Positions 27,350-36,956 of a stretch of 64,000 bases of DNA are shown here, one piece after another. A program made the translations under genes and the position numbers. Numbering within the stretch: position 1 is the stretch's first letter; every line of letters begins with the position of its first letter. The stretch lies in assembly GCA_022354845.1 (NCBI GenBank), contig CP031970.1, positions 1,240,001 through 1,304,000 on the forward strand, given 5' to 3'. The notes below the pieces were generated by a model. The model ran no database searches, was not told the origin of the DNA, and worked only from the letters and a program-made list of their open reading frames with translations. This DNA is from Streptococcus suis (lineage in GTDB: Bacteria; Bacillota; Bacilli; Lactobacillales; Streptococcaceae).

Positions 27350-27796
27350 TTATGAATTTGAAAAGTCCCATTTTATATACGGTGCTACCTGCTCTACAAA
27401 ATGGTATATACCATTAAAATCTGCACCATCAAGCTTATTCAAATTGACGACTGCAAGTAGTGCTCCTTTATTGCCTACAATTCGCAGACGTTTCGACTGA
27501 TAGCCACGATAGACAGGAGAAACAAGGTAGCGAATCTCCGCAATCTCATCTAAAGAATGGCGCTGATAGTCTCCTCCTGCTTTGCTTTGATATTCTAAAT
27601 ACTGCTCATTCAAGACAAAGACAGCTCCCTGTTTGCGCAAGAAATAAGCATACAATGCTGACGGAATACTCAGCAATAAATAACACAATCCTGAAACCAA
27701 TGCTGGTTCCGGCTTTGTCATTAAGCCAATTCCAATCAAAACCAAACCAATACTGACTGCAACTGGTATCACAATCGAACGCTTATAGGAAATCAT
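27350..27796 (-). CDS. Membrane-anchored PH-like hypothetical protein
   Basis: A 148-residue protein with two adjacent hydrophobic segments (about 9-28 and 32-51) followed by a mainly beta soluble part ([42 protein letters not shown]) that has the look of a bacterial PH domain. It starts inside the pepF stop (ATGA overlap), so the two are coupled. I do not recognise a specific family. Confidence 0.68.
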   Translation of the reverse strand: MISYKRSIVIPVAVSIGLVLIGIGLMTKPEPALVSGLCYLLLSIPSALYAYFLRKQGAVFVLNEQYLEYQSKAGGDYQRHSLDEIAEIRYLVSPVYRGYQSKRLRIVGNKGALLAVVNLNKLDGADFNGIYHFVEQVAPYIKWDFSNS

Positions 27797-29601
27797 TTTA
27801 CAGATGTAACCCCTTTTTCAACAAGCTCTTCCAATTCAGTTAGGCGTGCTTCAAAAACTTTAAAAGCATCGTTAAGATAGTCTTCCTTGGTCATATCTAC
27901 ACCAGCTTTTGCAATGACGTTGAGGGAATAATCTGAGCTACCAGCCTTCAAGTAGTTGAGATAGTTTTCTTTGTCTTCTGGACTACCATTGACAATCTTG
28001 TTTGCGAGAGCTGATGCTGCCGCAAAACCTGTCGCATATTGATAGACATAGAAATTGTAATAGAAGTGTGGAATGCGAGCCCACTCAAACTGGATTTCTG
28101 GGTTTTCTTCTGCAGAAAGTCCGTAGTATTTTTCGTTAGTCTGACCGTATAATTCATTGAGGAAATCAGCCGTCAAGACTTGACCTTCTTGGTCTGCCTT
28201 ATAGATAGCTTGTTCAAACTCGGCAAATTGTGTCTGGCGGAAGACTGTACCACGGAAACCATCTAGGTAATGGTTGAGAATAGCAAAGCGTTCCTTGTCA
28301 TCTTCTACTTCTGCCAATAGTTTTTCTGTCAAAAGATTTTCATTGGTTGTTGACGCAATTTCAGCTAAGAAAAGTGAATAATGGCCATAGACATAGGGTT
28401 GTGTCTTGCGAGTCAACATGGAATGAAGAGAATGTCCTGTTTCATGGATAAGGGTGTACATGTTATCCAAGTTATCTTGCCAGTTGAGAAGCATGAAGGC
28501 GTTTGTGTCGTAGGCACCACCTGAATATGCTCCTGAGCGTTTTCCTTCATTGACATGGACGTCAATCCAACGATTCTCATAGGCTTCTTTTACAATAGCC
28601 GAATACTCCTCACCGAAGATTCCCAAGGTTTCTTGGCATTTTTTGAGTGCATCTTCATAGGAAATCTTGGTGCTAAAATCTGACAATGGCGTGTACATAT
28701 CGTACATCTTCAAGTCGTCAATGCCCAAGAGTTTCTTTCGCAAATTGATATAACGGTGCAAGAGCGGAAGGTGCTTGTTGACTGCCTCAACTAATGTATC
28801 GTAAACAGATTCTGGAATAAAATTGGCTGCAAGAGATGCGTGACGGGCTGAGTCGTACTTCCGCAAACGTGCTTTCAGGTTATTGACCTTAATGTTTGAC
28901 TGCAGAGTCTTAGCGTAGGTATGCTGAAACTGCTCATAGGTTCCGTACATAGCCTCATATGCTTCTTGACGGACGTCGCGGTTTTTAGACTCCATAAAGT
29001 GGATGTAGTTACCGTGAGAAAGTGGTACCAAATGTCCCTCTTCATCCGCAATTTCAGGGAATAGGATACTTGCATTATCCAAAACAGAGAAAGTTTCAGC
29101 TGGAGATTCGAAAATCTCACTCGTAGCAGCCAATACTTCTTCAATTTCTTGTGACAAAACATGGTCCTTAGTTGCTAAGAGTTTTTCAAATTGATGGCTG
29201 TACTGCACCAAAGTTGGCTCTTCATCCATGAATGCTTTCAACTGTTCCTCAGTAATAGCCATAAATTCAGGTTCATAGAAGGCAAAAGCCTGTGAAAAGG
29301 CCGAATACAAGCCCATGGCTTTAGCCTGAAATTCCTGGTATTTACCTTCACGAGTATCTTGATCGTTCTTCATAGACGCATAGACATAGAGTTTTTCAAT
29401 GCGACGCATGAGACCGAGTTGTGTTTCACTAATATCTAAGAGACTTTTAGCCGAATCAAGCAAGTGGCCAGCAAAATCCTTTGCCGTTTCTGTTTCTGCT
29501 TGTAATGAAGCTAATTCTTCTTCCCAAGCTTCATCGGTTGGAAAAATAGTGGTCAAATCCCACTGGTATTTTTCTTCAATTTCATGACGTTGTTTAGACA
29601 T
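27793..29601 (-). CDS. pepF: Oligoendopeptidase F
   Basis: Cytoplasmic M3 metallopeptidase that trims oligopeptides. The 602-residue protein carries the zinc motif [10 protein letters not shown] (about residue 385), the third-ligand region ASTTNENLL, and a C-terminal [15 protein letters not shown] segment, all standard for PepF. The start at 29601 follows GGAGGATTTATT; the frame extends a few codons farther but without a ribosome site. It lies 72 bases behind coiA, the order seen in other streptococci. Confidence 0.95.
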   Translation of the reverse strand: MSKQRHEIEEKYQWDLTTIFPTDEAWEEELASLQAETETAKDFAGHLLDSAKSLLDISETQLGLMRRIEKLYVYASMKNDQDTREGKYQEFQAKAMGLYSAFSQAFAFYEPEFMAITEEQLKAFMDEEPTLVQYSHQFEKLLATKDHVLSQEIEEVLAATSEIFESPAETFSVLDNASILFPEIADEEGHLVPLSHGNYIHFMESKNRDVRQEAYEAMYGTYEQFQHTYAKTLQSNIKVNNLKARLRKYDSARHASLAANFIPESVYDTLVEAVNKHLPLLHRYINLRKKLLGIDDLKMYDMYTPLSDFSTKISYEDALKKCQETLGIFGEEYSAIVKEAYENRWIDVHVNEGKRSGAYSGGAYDTNAFMLLNWQDNLDNMYTLIHETGHSLHSMLTRKTQPYVYGHYSLFLAEIASTTNENLLTEKLLAEVEDDKERFAILNHYLDGFRGTVFRQTQFAEFEQAIYKADQEGQVLTADFLNELYGQTNEKYYGLSAEENPEIQFEWARIPHFYYNFYVYQYATGFAAASALANKIVNGSPEDKENYLNYLKAGSSDYSLNVIAKAGVDMTKEDYLNDAFKVFEARLTELEELVEKGVTSVK

Positions 29602-29673
29602 AATAAATCCTCCGTATTCCATATTTTAACATAAAAATGCTCCACTTTCCAACGGGAGGTGAGAACGATTGCA

Positions 29674-30612
29674 TTATTTTTTAAGGTAAATAACCGGTGG
29701 ATAAAGGACTTGATTTCTCTTGTCTTTAACCCTAGCATAATAGCCATCAAAGTCCTGGTAAACCGAGTTCAAATTTACCTGTATCTGGGCAAAGCCAATG
29801 GCAGAGCGGGGCAGTCGGATGTGGGGAAACCAGTCAAATACTGTCTTGGTCAGTAGATTTTCTCCACGTCCATAAGCTTCCGCTTGCAGAGCGAGCCATT
29901 TGGGGGATTTGTAATAAAGCTGTTGAGCAATGTAGCGAGGCAAATCCTCATCCATAGGACAAGTCATGCTAGATAGGATTTGCTTTGCAAAGGGCTGACG
30001 CAAGATTTCCAATAAATTTCCCTCGCCAAATGGAAAAACCTTTGTCAGACAGTGGACCTTACCTCGTAAGTCTTCATGAATAAGGTAACGGAGCCGCAAT
30101 TCTTTTTTCTCCTCATCCAATTCCCAGAGGTGAAAACCCATATTCATACTAAAAGAGAGAAATTGCTTGTGCAAATTGGTCAGTCGTTCCTTGAGCCACA
30201 AATCCTTGCCAAGCAACCAAAGAACCAGATAACCAGCCTCACGATAGGCTTGCGTCCTCAGCTGCAAACGAGAAATCGGCAGACTGGAACATTGGACTTC
30301 CATGACTAAACAATCATTGACAAATAAGTCCGCTATCTGACCTAACTCCTGCAGGCATTTTTCAAGTTCAACTCGTTCGGCATTGACTAACCACCTGTAC
30401 AGACAAGACTTGAGGGACAGATGTTGGGTGGACTCATTCTCGGAAAAATAGTGGCAGTCCCGCAGGGTGACGTGGGCAAAGTGCGAACGCAGAACTTTTC
30501 CGGATTTGTACCGGACTAGGCCTCCACAACCTGGACAAAAATATCGACCTTGTGGCGCAGGATTTTCCAAGACATTAAAAACTTGCCCATCTTCATCAAG
30601 TGCAATTAACAT
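29674..30612 (-). CDS. coiA: Competence protein CoiA
   Basis: CoiA is a late competence protein needed for transformation, thought to act with recombination of incoming single-stranded DNA. The 312-residue protein has the N-terminal zinc-finger-like CPGCGGLVRYKSG with HFAH, and a nuclease-like central part around DLFVNDCLVMEVQCSS (the D...ExQ pattern of restriction-type folds). AAAGGAGGTACT precedes the start. Two cin-box-like repeats lie upstream, in line with control by the competence sigma factor ComX. Confidence 0.92.
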   Translation of the reverse strand: MLIALDEDGQVFNVLENPAPQGRYFCPGCGGLVRYKSGKVLRSHFAHVTLRDCHYFSENESTQHLSLKSCLYRWLVNAERVELEKCLQELGQIADLFVNDCLVMEVQCSSLPISRLQLRTQAYREAGYLVLWLLGKDLWLKERLTNLHKQFLSFSMNMGFHLWELDEEKKELRLRYLIHEDLRGKVHCLTKVFPFGEGNLLEILRQPFAKQILSSMTCPMDEDLPRYIAQQLYYKSPKWLALQAEAYGRGENLLTKTVFDWFPHIRLPRSAIGFAQIQVNLNSVYQDFDGYYARVKDKRNQVLYPPVIYLKK

Positions 30613-30629
30613 AGTACCTCCTTTCTATA

Positions 30630-30651
30630 TTAGTTCGCAATTAGTTCGCAA
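30630..30651 (-). promoter_or_regulatory. Tandem cin-box-like elements of coiA
   Basis: On the minus strand the 11-base TTGCGAACTAA occurs twice back to back (30641-30651, 30630-30640) just after a T-run. TGCGAA matches the core of the ComX box TNCGAATA. The repeat ends about 18 bases before the coiA start. Confidence 0.6.
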
Positions 30652-30678
30652 AAAAACACCCAGATTCACTGAGTGTTT
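30649..30678 (-). terminator. metG terminator
   Basis: Minus-strand AAACACTCAG/CTGGGTGTTT stem on a five-base loop followed by a run of T. The T-run merges into the T-rich part of the coiA cin-box region. Confidence 0.85.
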
Positions 30679-30686
30679 GAGTTATC

Positions 30687-32690
30687 TTACCCAATCTGAC
30701 TGCCGTTTGGCACAGATGGATTGACTGTTAAGAGTGTTAAATTGTCACCATGTTCGGCTGAGAGGATCATGCCCTGGCTGAGCAAGCCCATCATCTTACG
30801 CGGCTTGAGGTTGGCAACGATTTGGACTTTCTTACCGACCAACTCCTGCTCATTTGGATAGTATTTAGCGATACCGGACAGGATTTGGCGGTCTTGACCG
30901 TCACCTGCGTCCAGACGGAACTTGAGCAACTTGTCAGATCCCTCTACTTTGGCTACTTCTTTGACTTCGGCCACACGGATTTCTACCTTGTCGAAGTCCT
31001 CGAACTTGATCGCAGCTTTCTTATTTTTGAGTTCCACGTCAGCTGGGTCCCACTCTTTTTCTTCCTCTTGGGAAATAGCAGAGCTGCCACCCATTTGGGC
31101 TTGGATATAGGCGATCTCCTCTTCCATATCCAGTCGTGGGAAGATAGGCGTGCCTTTTGCGACCACTGTCAAACCAGCTGGAAGACCTGCAAAGTCAAGG
31201 TTTTCAAGGTCAAATACACTACCCAAACCAAGCTGTTCCATAATGGCATTAGACGTCGTCATCATGAATGGTTGAATGAGGTGCGCCACCACACGAAGAC
31301 CTGCTGTCAAGTGAGCCATAACCGCTGCCAACTTGTCGCGGTCAGCTTCTTCTTTTGCCAAGACCCAAGGTGCAGTTTCATCAATGTACTTGTTGGTACG
31401 GGAGATGATATTCCAAACAGCTTCCAAAGCGCGTGGATAGTCAACTGCTTCCATATACTTGTGGTATCTTGCCAAGTTGTCAGCTACTACTGCCGCCAAG
31501 TCTGCATCAAAATCAGTCACGTCGGCAACAAAAGTTGGCACCTGACCACCAAAATACTTGTTTATCATAGCGACCGTACGGTTGAGCAAGTTTCCAAGGT
31601 CGTTGGCCAGTTCGTAGTTGATACGACCAACATAGTCTTCTGGCGTGAAGGTTCCGTCAGAACCGACTGGTAGACTACGCATGAGGTAGTAACGCAGTGG
31701 ATCCAAGCCGTAACGCTCGACTAACATTTCTGGGTAAACAACATTTCCCTTAGACTTAGACATCTTGCCATCTTTCATGACAAACCAGCCGTGAGCAACC
31801 AAGCGATTTGGCAGCTTCATATCCAACATCATAAGCATGATTGGCCAGTAAATGGAATGGAAGCGAAGAATGTCCTTTCCAACCATGTGGTAAACAGTTC
31901 CATTCCAGAACTTATCATAGTTGGCTGTCTCTTCCTGACCGTAGCCCAAAGCAGTCGCATAGTTAAGCAGAGCATCTATCCATACGTAAACAACGTGTTT
32001 TGGATTAGACGGAACAGGTACTCCCCATGTAAAGGATGTACGGGATACTGCCAAATCTTCCAAGCCTGGCTCGATGAAGTTTTTCATGATTTCATTCATT
32101 CGACCATCAGGTTGGATAAAGTCTGGGTGAGCATTGAAGAATTCAACCAATTTATCTTGATATTTGCTGAGGCGGAGGAAGTAAGATTCTTCTGATACCC
32201 AAGCAACCTCATGTCCACTTGGAGCAATCCCGCCTATTACCTTACCATTTTCATCACGGAATACCTCTGCCAATTGGCTTTCAGTGAAGAATTCTTCGTC
32301 TGATACAGAGTACCAACCAGAATATTCACCCAAGTAAATATCATCTTGAGCCAGCAATTTTTCAAAAACATCTGCCACCACTTGTTCATGGTAATCGTCT
32401 GTTGTGCGAATAAACTTATCATATGAAATATCAAGAAGTTTCCAAAGTTCTTTCACGCCGACCGCCATGCCATCTACATAAGCTTGTGGAGTTAATCCAG
32501 CATCTTTTGCCTTTTCTTCAATCTTTTGACCATGCTCATCAAGACCTGTTAAATAATAGACATCATGCCCCATAAGGCGTTTGTAACGAGCCAATACATC
32601 GCAGGCAATGGTCGTGTAAGCTGAACCGATATGGAGTTTTCCAGACGGATAATAAATCGGTGTGGTGATATAAAACGGTGTTTTTGTCAT
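30687..32690 (-). CDS. metG: Methionine-tRNA ligase
   Basis: Charges tRNA-Met. The 667-residue class I synthetase has the HIGH-type motif [15 protein letters not shown] in [11 protein letters not shown], and a C-terminal EMAP-II/Trbp111-like tRNA-binding domain (KVEIRVAEV ... [18 protein letters not shown]). The zinc-knuckle cysteines of the E. coli form are absent, as in the MetG2-type Gram-positive enzymes. Confidence 0.96.
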   Translation of the reverse strand: MTKTPFYITTPIYYPSGKLHIGSAYTTIACDVLARYKRLMGHDVYYLTGLDEHGQKIEEKAKDAGLTPQAYVDGMAVGVKELWKLLDISYDKFIRTTDDYHEQVVADVFEKLLAQDDIYLGEYSGWYSVSDEEFFTESQLAEVFRDENGKVIGGIAPSGHEVAWVSEESYFLRLSKYQDKLVEFFNAHPDFIQPDGRMNEIMKNFIEPGLEDLAVSRTSFTWGVPVPSNPKHVVYVWIDALLNYATALGYGQEETANYDKFWNGTVYHMVGKDILRFHSIYWPIMLMMLDMKLPNRLVAHGWFVMKDGKMSKSKGNVVYPEMLVERYGLDPLRYYLMRSLPVGSDGTFTPEDYVGRINYELANDLGNLLNRTVAMINKYFGGQVPTFVADVTDFDADLAAVVADNLARYHKYMEAVDYPRALEAVWNIISRTNKYIDETAPWVLAKEEADRDKLAAVMAHLTAGLRVVAHLIQPFMMTTSNAIMEQLGLGSVFDLENLDFAGLPAGLTVVAKGTPIFPRLDMEEEIAYIQAQMGGSSAISQEEEKEWDPADVELKNKKAAIKFEDFDKVEIRVAEVKEVAKVEGSDKLLKFRLDAGDGQDRQILSGIAKYYPNEQELVGKKVQIVANLKPRKMMGLLSQGMILSAEHGDNLTLLTVNPSVPNGSQIG

Positions 32691-32845
32691 GCTTTTTTTC
32701 CTTTCAAATTCAGAGCAAATGAAACTCTGTTATTGACAATACTTCATTTTATCATATTTTCAGCTAAATCACAAAATGGTTCTCATTGTTATTCTTCTTC
32801 CATCATGCTATACTATACTGTAATCCAAATAGAAAGAGGTATGCT

Positions 32846-33439
32846 ATGTTTACTAAGAAAAATTATCTTATCCACCTTTTCTTCATTGTTATCGCTGCTG
32901 GACTCTATCGTTACGGTATCAAGGCACCTGATTTAACTTGGAATATGTTTTTGGCCTTGGTTTCATTAGATTTTGCCATTCTGACCCATTTTTCTAAAAA
33001 CGGATTCATCAAATTCATCACCGCTGTCCTTTGGCTTTTCTTTTATCCAAATACATTTTACATGGTGACAGATATTGTTCATATACACTTTGCCAACACA
33101 GTTCTATGGCAACGAGAAAGTATGATTCTATTTATGCTTTATGTCCCAAGTATTTTCTTTGGGGTCATGAGCGGTGTGGAGAGTTTAAGACTTATCTTCT
33201 CCGCCTTTGCCATCAAATCCTATTGGCTCCGCCTAGTCATAATTGGTGGCCTGTCCTTTCTCTCTAGTTTTGCAATCCATATTGGTCGCTATGCTCGACT
33301 GAATTCCTGGGACATTTTTACACGACCAACTGTCGTTGTCAATGAAATGATCGATGTTATTTCATGGGCAGCTCTGCCATTTATTTTAGGATTTACATTT
33401 ATCCAAATTATGGTTCTGGTCTTTGCGATTGATGAATAA
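32846..33439 (+). CDS. DUF1361 family membrane protein
   Basis: A 197-residue protein with about six membrane segments. The segment WLFFYPNTFYMVTDIVHI and the downstream SSFAIHIGRYARLNSWDI are the hallmarks of DUF1361. Function unknown. The start at 32846 follows AGAAAGAGGT; the frame is open 60 bases farther up but without a ribosome site. It is divergent from metG. Confidence 0.85.
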   Translation: MFTKKNYLIHLFFIVIAAGLYRYGIKAPDLTWNMFLALVSLDFAILTHFSKNGFIKFITAVLWLFFYPNTFYMVTDIVHIHFANTVLWQRESMILFMLYVPSIFFGVMSGVESLRLIFSAFAIKSYWLRLVIIGGLSFLSSFAIHIGRYARLNSWDIFTRPTVVVNEMIDVISWAALPFILGFTFIQIMVLVFAIDE

Positions 33440-33443
33440 AGAA

Positions 33444-33479
33444 AAAACGGAAACAGTTTTGAACAGCTGCTTCCGTTTT
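33444..33479. terminator. Bidirectional terminator
   Basis: AAAACGGAAACAG/CTGCTTCCGTTTT with one mismatch on a ten-base loop, between convergent reading frames. Confidence 0.8.
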
Positions 33480-33482
33480 ACT

Positions 33483-33838
33483 TTATTCGATATGAGGTTG
33501 TGGAAAAATATCTTCCAAATCAGAAATTATTTCTTGATGAGAATCCAAATAATAGTTTTTCTGATCCGAATCTGTAAGCTTTTCAATATCTAATAACATA
33601 TTTCGATAAGGGTTAAGAATCTTTCTACCACCTTCTTTATCAACTTCACTTATCTGTCTCTGACATGTCGCAACCTCATCCAAGTCTCCATACCTTGAAA
33701 GTATGTCTTCTATCCAGTCGCGCTTGGCCTTGTTAAGCTCCACTATACTTTTTATTAGCCAGTCTTCATAAGTATTCTCATCTGTTATTTTCGATTGAAC
33801 TTCGACGTTTGATAAAACTGAATCTTTCTTTTGGGGCT
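33483..33838 (-). pseudogene. C-terminal fragment of an unknown protein
   Basis: From 33743 a GTG could start an 86-residue acidic protein, but there is no ribosome site. The same frame stays open upstream to about 33838, where it meets TAG, with no ATG or other start. It reads like the tail of a longer helical protein (EDWLIKSIVELNKAKRDW, EVDKEGGRK) whose beginning has been lost. I do not recognise the parent family. It lies at the left edge of a degenerate 1.2-kb stretch. Confidence 0.45.
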
Positions 33839-34320
33839 AATATAATTGCAAATTGCTTCATACAAGGATTTGCGAAAGTTGAGGTTTATTTTCTAGAATC
33901 TAAAATAGAATTGGAAATCATCTTATTTATGTCTAGATAGAAAAACATCGTATACTAGTTTTTTAAAGTGCTTTATCAAATTTTTGATGATTCGCATTAT
34001 TACATTGTCGGTAAGAAAATGAGGCCTACTAGATTGGTTAAAGGCTTAGTCAGTATGTTAGCTGCAGATATGGGACAAGGGATATATATAGAGTCAAGCA
34101 GAACCATGAAGCAAGTGAGTTACTTCATTTATTAGGAATCACTTGGGATCGTCGAACTGTCAGATATGAAGATATTCAAAAGTTAGGGAAAAACTGCATA
34201 CACAACACAATTTATAACTCAAAAAATCTCCCAAAACGTTGATTTGACAGCGTTTAGAGAGCTTTTTTGTTTTTTAACTGATAAACTCGGGAGTAACACT
34301 TTTTTGATGATGTAGATAAA
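33839..34320. other. Gene-poor degenerate stretch
   Basis: No intact gene was seen. On the plus strand about 33971-34130 reads as a coding-like run (DDSHYYIVGKKMRPTRLV..., MLAADMGQG) to a stop, and 34127-34240 continues in another frame (LLGITWDRRTVRYEDIQKLG). That suggests a frameshifted remnant of one gene. The family is not recognised. Confidence 0.35.
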
Positions 34321-34323
34321 AAA

Positions 34324-34353
34324 TTGTCAAACAATTTTAGTTTATTGTATAAT
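34324..34353 (+). promoter_or_regulatory. Promoter reading toward the toxin-like frame (antisense RNA candidate)
   Basis: TTGTCA (34324-34329), 18 bases, TATAAT (34348-34353). The transcript would begin with a GGATTGAG/CTCAATCC hairpin (about 34367-34388) and run into the 3' side of the minus-strand toxin-like frame. Confidence 0.7.
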
Positions 34354-34356
34354 AAG

Positions 34357-34808
34357 TTTGAAAAAGGGATTGAGCGCCAACTCAATCCGCCATGTTCGTT
34401 TCCTTCTGTTTTTTGGGGGAAACGACCTCAAACAGTCTCGCAGACTGTTTGAGCATTATAAAGACGGTGGCTCATACTACGGAAATACTCCGTCCTACTC
34501 GCTCAAAAATGGGGACGGATTATTTTTTGTAATCTTTGAAGATTTTATAGCACAAACCTACTAAGGCGATGGTGAAACCACCAAAACTCAATAGCGTTTG
34601 TACCACTTCAAATGTTGATAACTCAGCCTCCGACGTTCAATTTTTGAAACGATATTTTTCAAAAATTGAACTAGTGCGAACCTTAGACAAATCGCTTAGG
34701 ATTTGTCGTTACTTGATGAGCAAGTTTACTTGCCATCAAGTTTAGGTTAGCCTCTCACTTAGAAAGTAACCACCGTCTTTCTCCTACATCCATTCATGGA
34801 TAGAGGAG
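34357..34808. ncRNA. Multi-hairpin type I toxin-antitoxin-like RNA locus
   Basis: Dense inverted repeats: perfect CTCAAACAGTC/GACTGTTTGAG (34428-34454), outer arms AAAGACGGTGG (34460-34470) / CCACCGTCTTT (34770-34780), TTCAATTTTTGAAA (34636-34649) with 34657-34670, GACAAATC/GATTTGTC (34686-34707), ACTTGATG/CATCAAGT (34711-34741), and ATCCAT/ATGGAT in 34781-34808. A plus promoter and a minus promoter face each other across it. This fits a toxin mRNA with structured untranslated ends and a convergent antisense RNA. Confidence 0.55.
34520..34621 (-). pseudogene. Holin-like type I toxin peptide, start codon not canonical
   Basis: The frame encodes LSTFEVVQTLLSFGGFTI ALVGLCYKIFKDYKK and stops. 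That is one membrane helix with a short charged tail, the layout of the 'putative holin-like toxin' peptides (about 30-35 residues) of Firmicutes, known from type I toxin-antitoxin pairs such as TxpA. GGAGG (34627-34631) is placed five bases before the first codon, but that codon is TTA, and no ATG, GTG or TTG lies between it and an in-frame TGA upstream. It is either a disabled relic or uses unusual initiation. Confidence 0.6.
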
Positions 34809-34825
34809 CACTTTTCTACTGTTCA

Positions 34826-34834
34826 ATTTTACCA
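34826..34834 (-). promoter_or_regulatory. Candidate promoter of the toxin-like RNA
   Basis: Minus-strand TGGTAAAAT, an extended -10 form. ATGGTAAAATT occurs again about 50 bases upstream, and ATGGTAAAAT on the plus strand before the CPBP gene. No clear -35. Confidence 0.4.
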
Positions 34835-34995
34835 TATTTTCCACAGGTTTTACTGTGGATTTTTTGTTTGAATTTTACCATTCTCCGTGTATTATTTTGA
34901 AACGTTCAATCTTTTACATAAAAATAAGCCTAGAATATTCTAAATTAATATGGTAAAATAGTAAACTAGTAAAGCATCTGTGAGGTGGACCATAT

Positions 34996-35877
34996 ATGAA
35001 AACAGAGTTTATCAAAGAAAAAGCTAAATCAGCGTTTAACCTTAATGCGTTTACTTCACCATTAATGGGGATGATTTTGTTGATTGTAGGGGAAATGCTT
35101 GGATTAATTGTGTATGCTCCGATCATTCCATTTATTCCGTATGATAACAGTCCATTTCTTTCGCTTAGCTTAGATTTATTTGCTTTTATATTTATTAGTT
35201 TGGTTGTGATTCTCTGGTCTCGCTGTGTTGAAAAAAGCCCGTGGTTAGGACTCGGGTTTACTAAAAAAGGTGCTGGAAAAGATTTTCTACTCGGTTGGGG
35301 AATCGGAGCTACAATGTTGACCACGTGTACACTCATCATGTGGGGAATGGGTGCGATTGAATTTACTAGCACCCAGTTCTCTATAAAATTACTCGGAGAA
35401 TTCTTTATACTAATCCTAGCTTGGTCAATCCAAGGTACAACAGAAGAGGTATTATCAAGAGGATGGATGTTTTCATCACTTTCAGCCAAACACACTATTC
35501 CTGTTGGTATCCTCATTTCCTCGCTCTTTTTCACATTTCTTCATTTAGGAAACCATGCTATCTCACTCATACCGCTTTTGGATCTCACATTGTTTGGTGT
35601 TTTAACCTGTTTGATGATGCTCAAAACAGGTAATATTTGGACAATTGGTGGCTTGCATGCTGCCTGGAATTGTTTCCAAGGAAATGTCTTTGCATTCCCA
35701 GTTAGCGGTACACAAGCTGGACATGCCTTTATACAAGTTGGTATCACAGGACCTGAATGGCTATCTGGCGGTGATTTCGGGGTCGAAGGTTCTGTAATTA
35801 GCTTGTTTGTTCAAAGTGGAATGATAGCTTGGCTTGTCTATGACCTCTATTATAAACATAAAAGAAAATCCTTATAA
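34996..35877 (+). CDS. CPBP family intramembrane metalloprotease
   Basis: A 293-residue membrane protein, longer than the two CPBP proteins at 14-16 kb. Motifs: TTEEVLSRGWMF (about residue 147), FFTFLHLGNH (about 178) and HAAWNCFQGN (about 220), followed by a long outside loop and a last helix. GAGGTGG precedes the ATG. It is a single gene, directly beside the toxin-like locus, but a functional tie is only suggested by position. Confidence 0.88.
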   Translation: MKTEFIKEKAKSAFNLNAFTSPLMGMILLIVGEMLGLIVYAPIIPFIPYDNSPFLSLSLDLFAFIFISLVVILWSRCVEKSPWLGLGFTKKGAGKDFLLGWGIGATMLTTCTLIMWGMGAIEFTSTQFSIKLLGEFFILILAWSIQGTTEEVLSRGWMFSSLSAKHTIPVGILISSLFFTFLHLGNHAISLIPLLDLTLFGVLTCLMMLKTGNIWTIGGLHAAWNCFQGNVFAFPVSGTQAGHAFIQVGITGPEWLSGGDFGVEGSVISLFVQSGMIAWLVYDLYYKHKRKSL

Positions 35878-35883
35878 ACAACA

Positions 35884-35918
35884 AAAGACTGTTGACGATT
35901 CACTCGCTAACAGTCTTT
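35884..35918. terminator. Bidirectional terminator
   Basis: AAAGACTGTT/AACAGTCTTT with an inner CGA/TCG stem and T-run (TATTTTTG) to the right; it covers the stop codon of the convergent DUF975 gene. Confidence 0.75.
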
Positions 35919-36736
35919 ATTTTTGCTTTTATAGCTTCGTAAAAAATTGTCCTAGCTATATGGTAATATGGTTGAACAAAAATAGACAACAAATGTAAAG
36001 TTACCAATTCACCGACAAACCAGCCTAGAAACGATAGATCTAGACGAATTCGTTGCCAATAGTTTCCTTTCATTAAGAGACGACTCTCTCTTAATACATT
36101 CAGTGGGTTGGTGTAACTTGCATTATCTAAATGATCAAACAGGACAAAAACAGTCTGAGAATAGGCATAGTAAACAAGAAAATACAAGACGATGCCAACT
36201 ATAAATAGAATCGCTCCTCTAGCCATCAATTGATCAGGCTGATGAGAAGCCAGCTCTGCCATTGCCCCAGGAGAAAGCACCATCAAGCTCCTCATAGTAA
36301 GACCGCTAAGCCATAAGGTGGAACCTATCGTGGCGGGTACACCTGCTACCATGAGAATCAAATACTGAAAGAGTAAGGTCATGCAAATAGGTTTTGCCCA
36401 ATCCGATTTGAGTAGTGAAAAGTAATCTTTCAGAGTAACTTCCTGTCTATCACCTCTGAATAATTCCAGCAGATGAAAACAAGCAAGCCCGATCAAAAGC
36501 TGTAATAAAAGACGGATTCCTTCACGAGAAAAATAAGCTAATGTAACAGATGAAACTAAGCGACTCTCTACCAATGCACTATCTTGTCGTAGACTCAGAA
36601 AAGTAAATAGACGAAAAATAGTCGTTGATAAGGCATAGCATATAGCTAGCAAAATGGATGGTAAGAACAGGATCGTTGTCCCCTTGGTTCGCTCACGAAT
36701 AGCCATCGCTCTAGATACGATATTGTTCGTCGTCAT
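35900..36736 (-). CDS. DUF975 family integral membrane protein
   Basis: A 278-residue protein with about six membrane segments. The N-terminal SRAMAIRERTKGTTILF and the C-terminal SRLLMKGNYWQRIRLDLSFLGWF are the DUF975 signature. Function unknown. The second ATG (36736) is chosen because GGGAG lies at correct spacing from it and touches the first. It is the second of two DUF975 paralogues, 220 bases apart. Confidence 0.85.
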   Translation of the reverse strand: MTTNNIVSRAMAIRERTKGTTILFLPSILLAICYALSTTIFRLFTFLSLRQDSALVESRLVSSVTLAYFSREGIRLLLQLLIGLACFHLLELFRGDRQEVTLKDYFSLLKSDWAKPICMTLLFQYLILMVAGVPATIGSTLWLSGLTMRSLMVLSPGAMAELASHQPDQLMARGAILFIVGIVLYFLVYYAYSQTVFVLFDHLDNASYTNPLNVLRESRLLMKGNYWQRIRLDLSFLGWFVGELVTLHLLSIFVQPYYHIARTIFYEAIKAKIKTVSE

Positions 36737-36890
36737 TTCCATCTCCCTTCCATTTTCGTTCCTTATGCATCTGTTTTCATATTGGAAATCATCGTTCTAT
36801 ACACTACTACGTATTTGATAAACACGCACTTTTAACTATAGTATATTACTTTTTTCATCTGTTTTCCATTAATTTCTATCGAAACATGCT

Positions 36891-36915
36891 AAAATCCCTT
36901 CGATTTAAAGGGATT
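36891..36915 (-). terminator. Terminator after the first DUF975 gene
   Basis: Minus-strand AATCCCTT/AAGGGATT stem on a seven-base loop, followed by TTT. Confidence 0.6.
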
Positions 36916-36956
36916 CGCTGCGGTTTATCGATTAAAGTGCTTGTGACACTCACAAC

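Noticed and set aside
30822..31673. Long open frame (283 codons) on the plus strand opposite metG
   Set aside because: It lies entirely within metG on the other strand, has no ribosome site, and its composition (Cys/His/Phe-rich) is typical of an antisense shadow.
34914..35534. 206-codon minus-strand frame opposite the CPBP gene
   Set aside because: It is covered by a CPBP gene with all motifs intact; the frame shows no domain or ribosome site.
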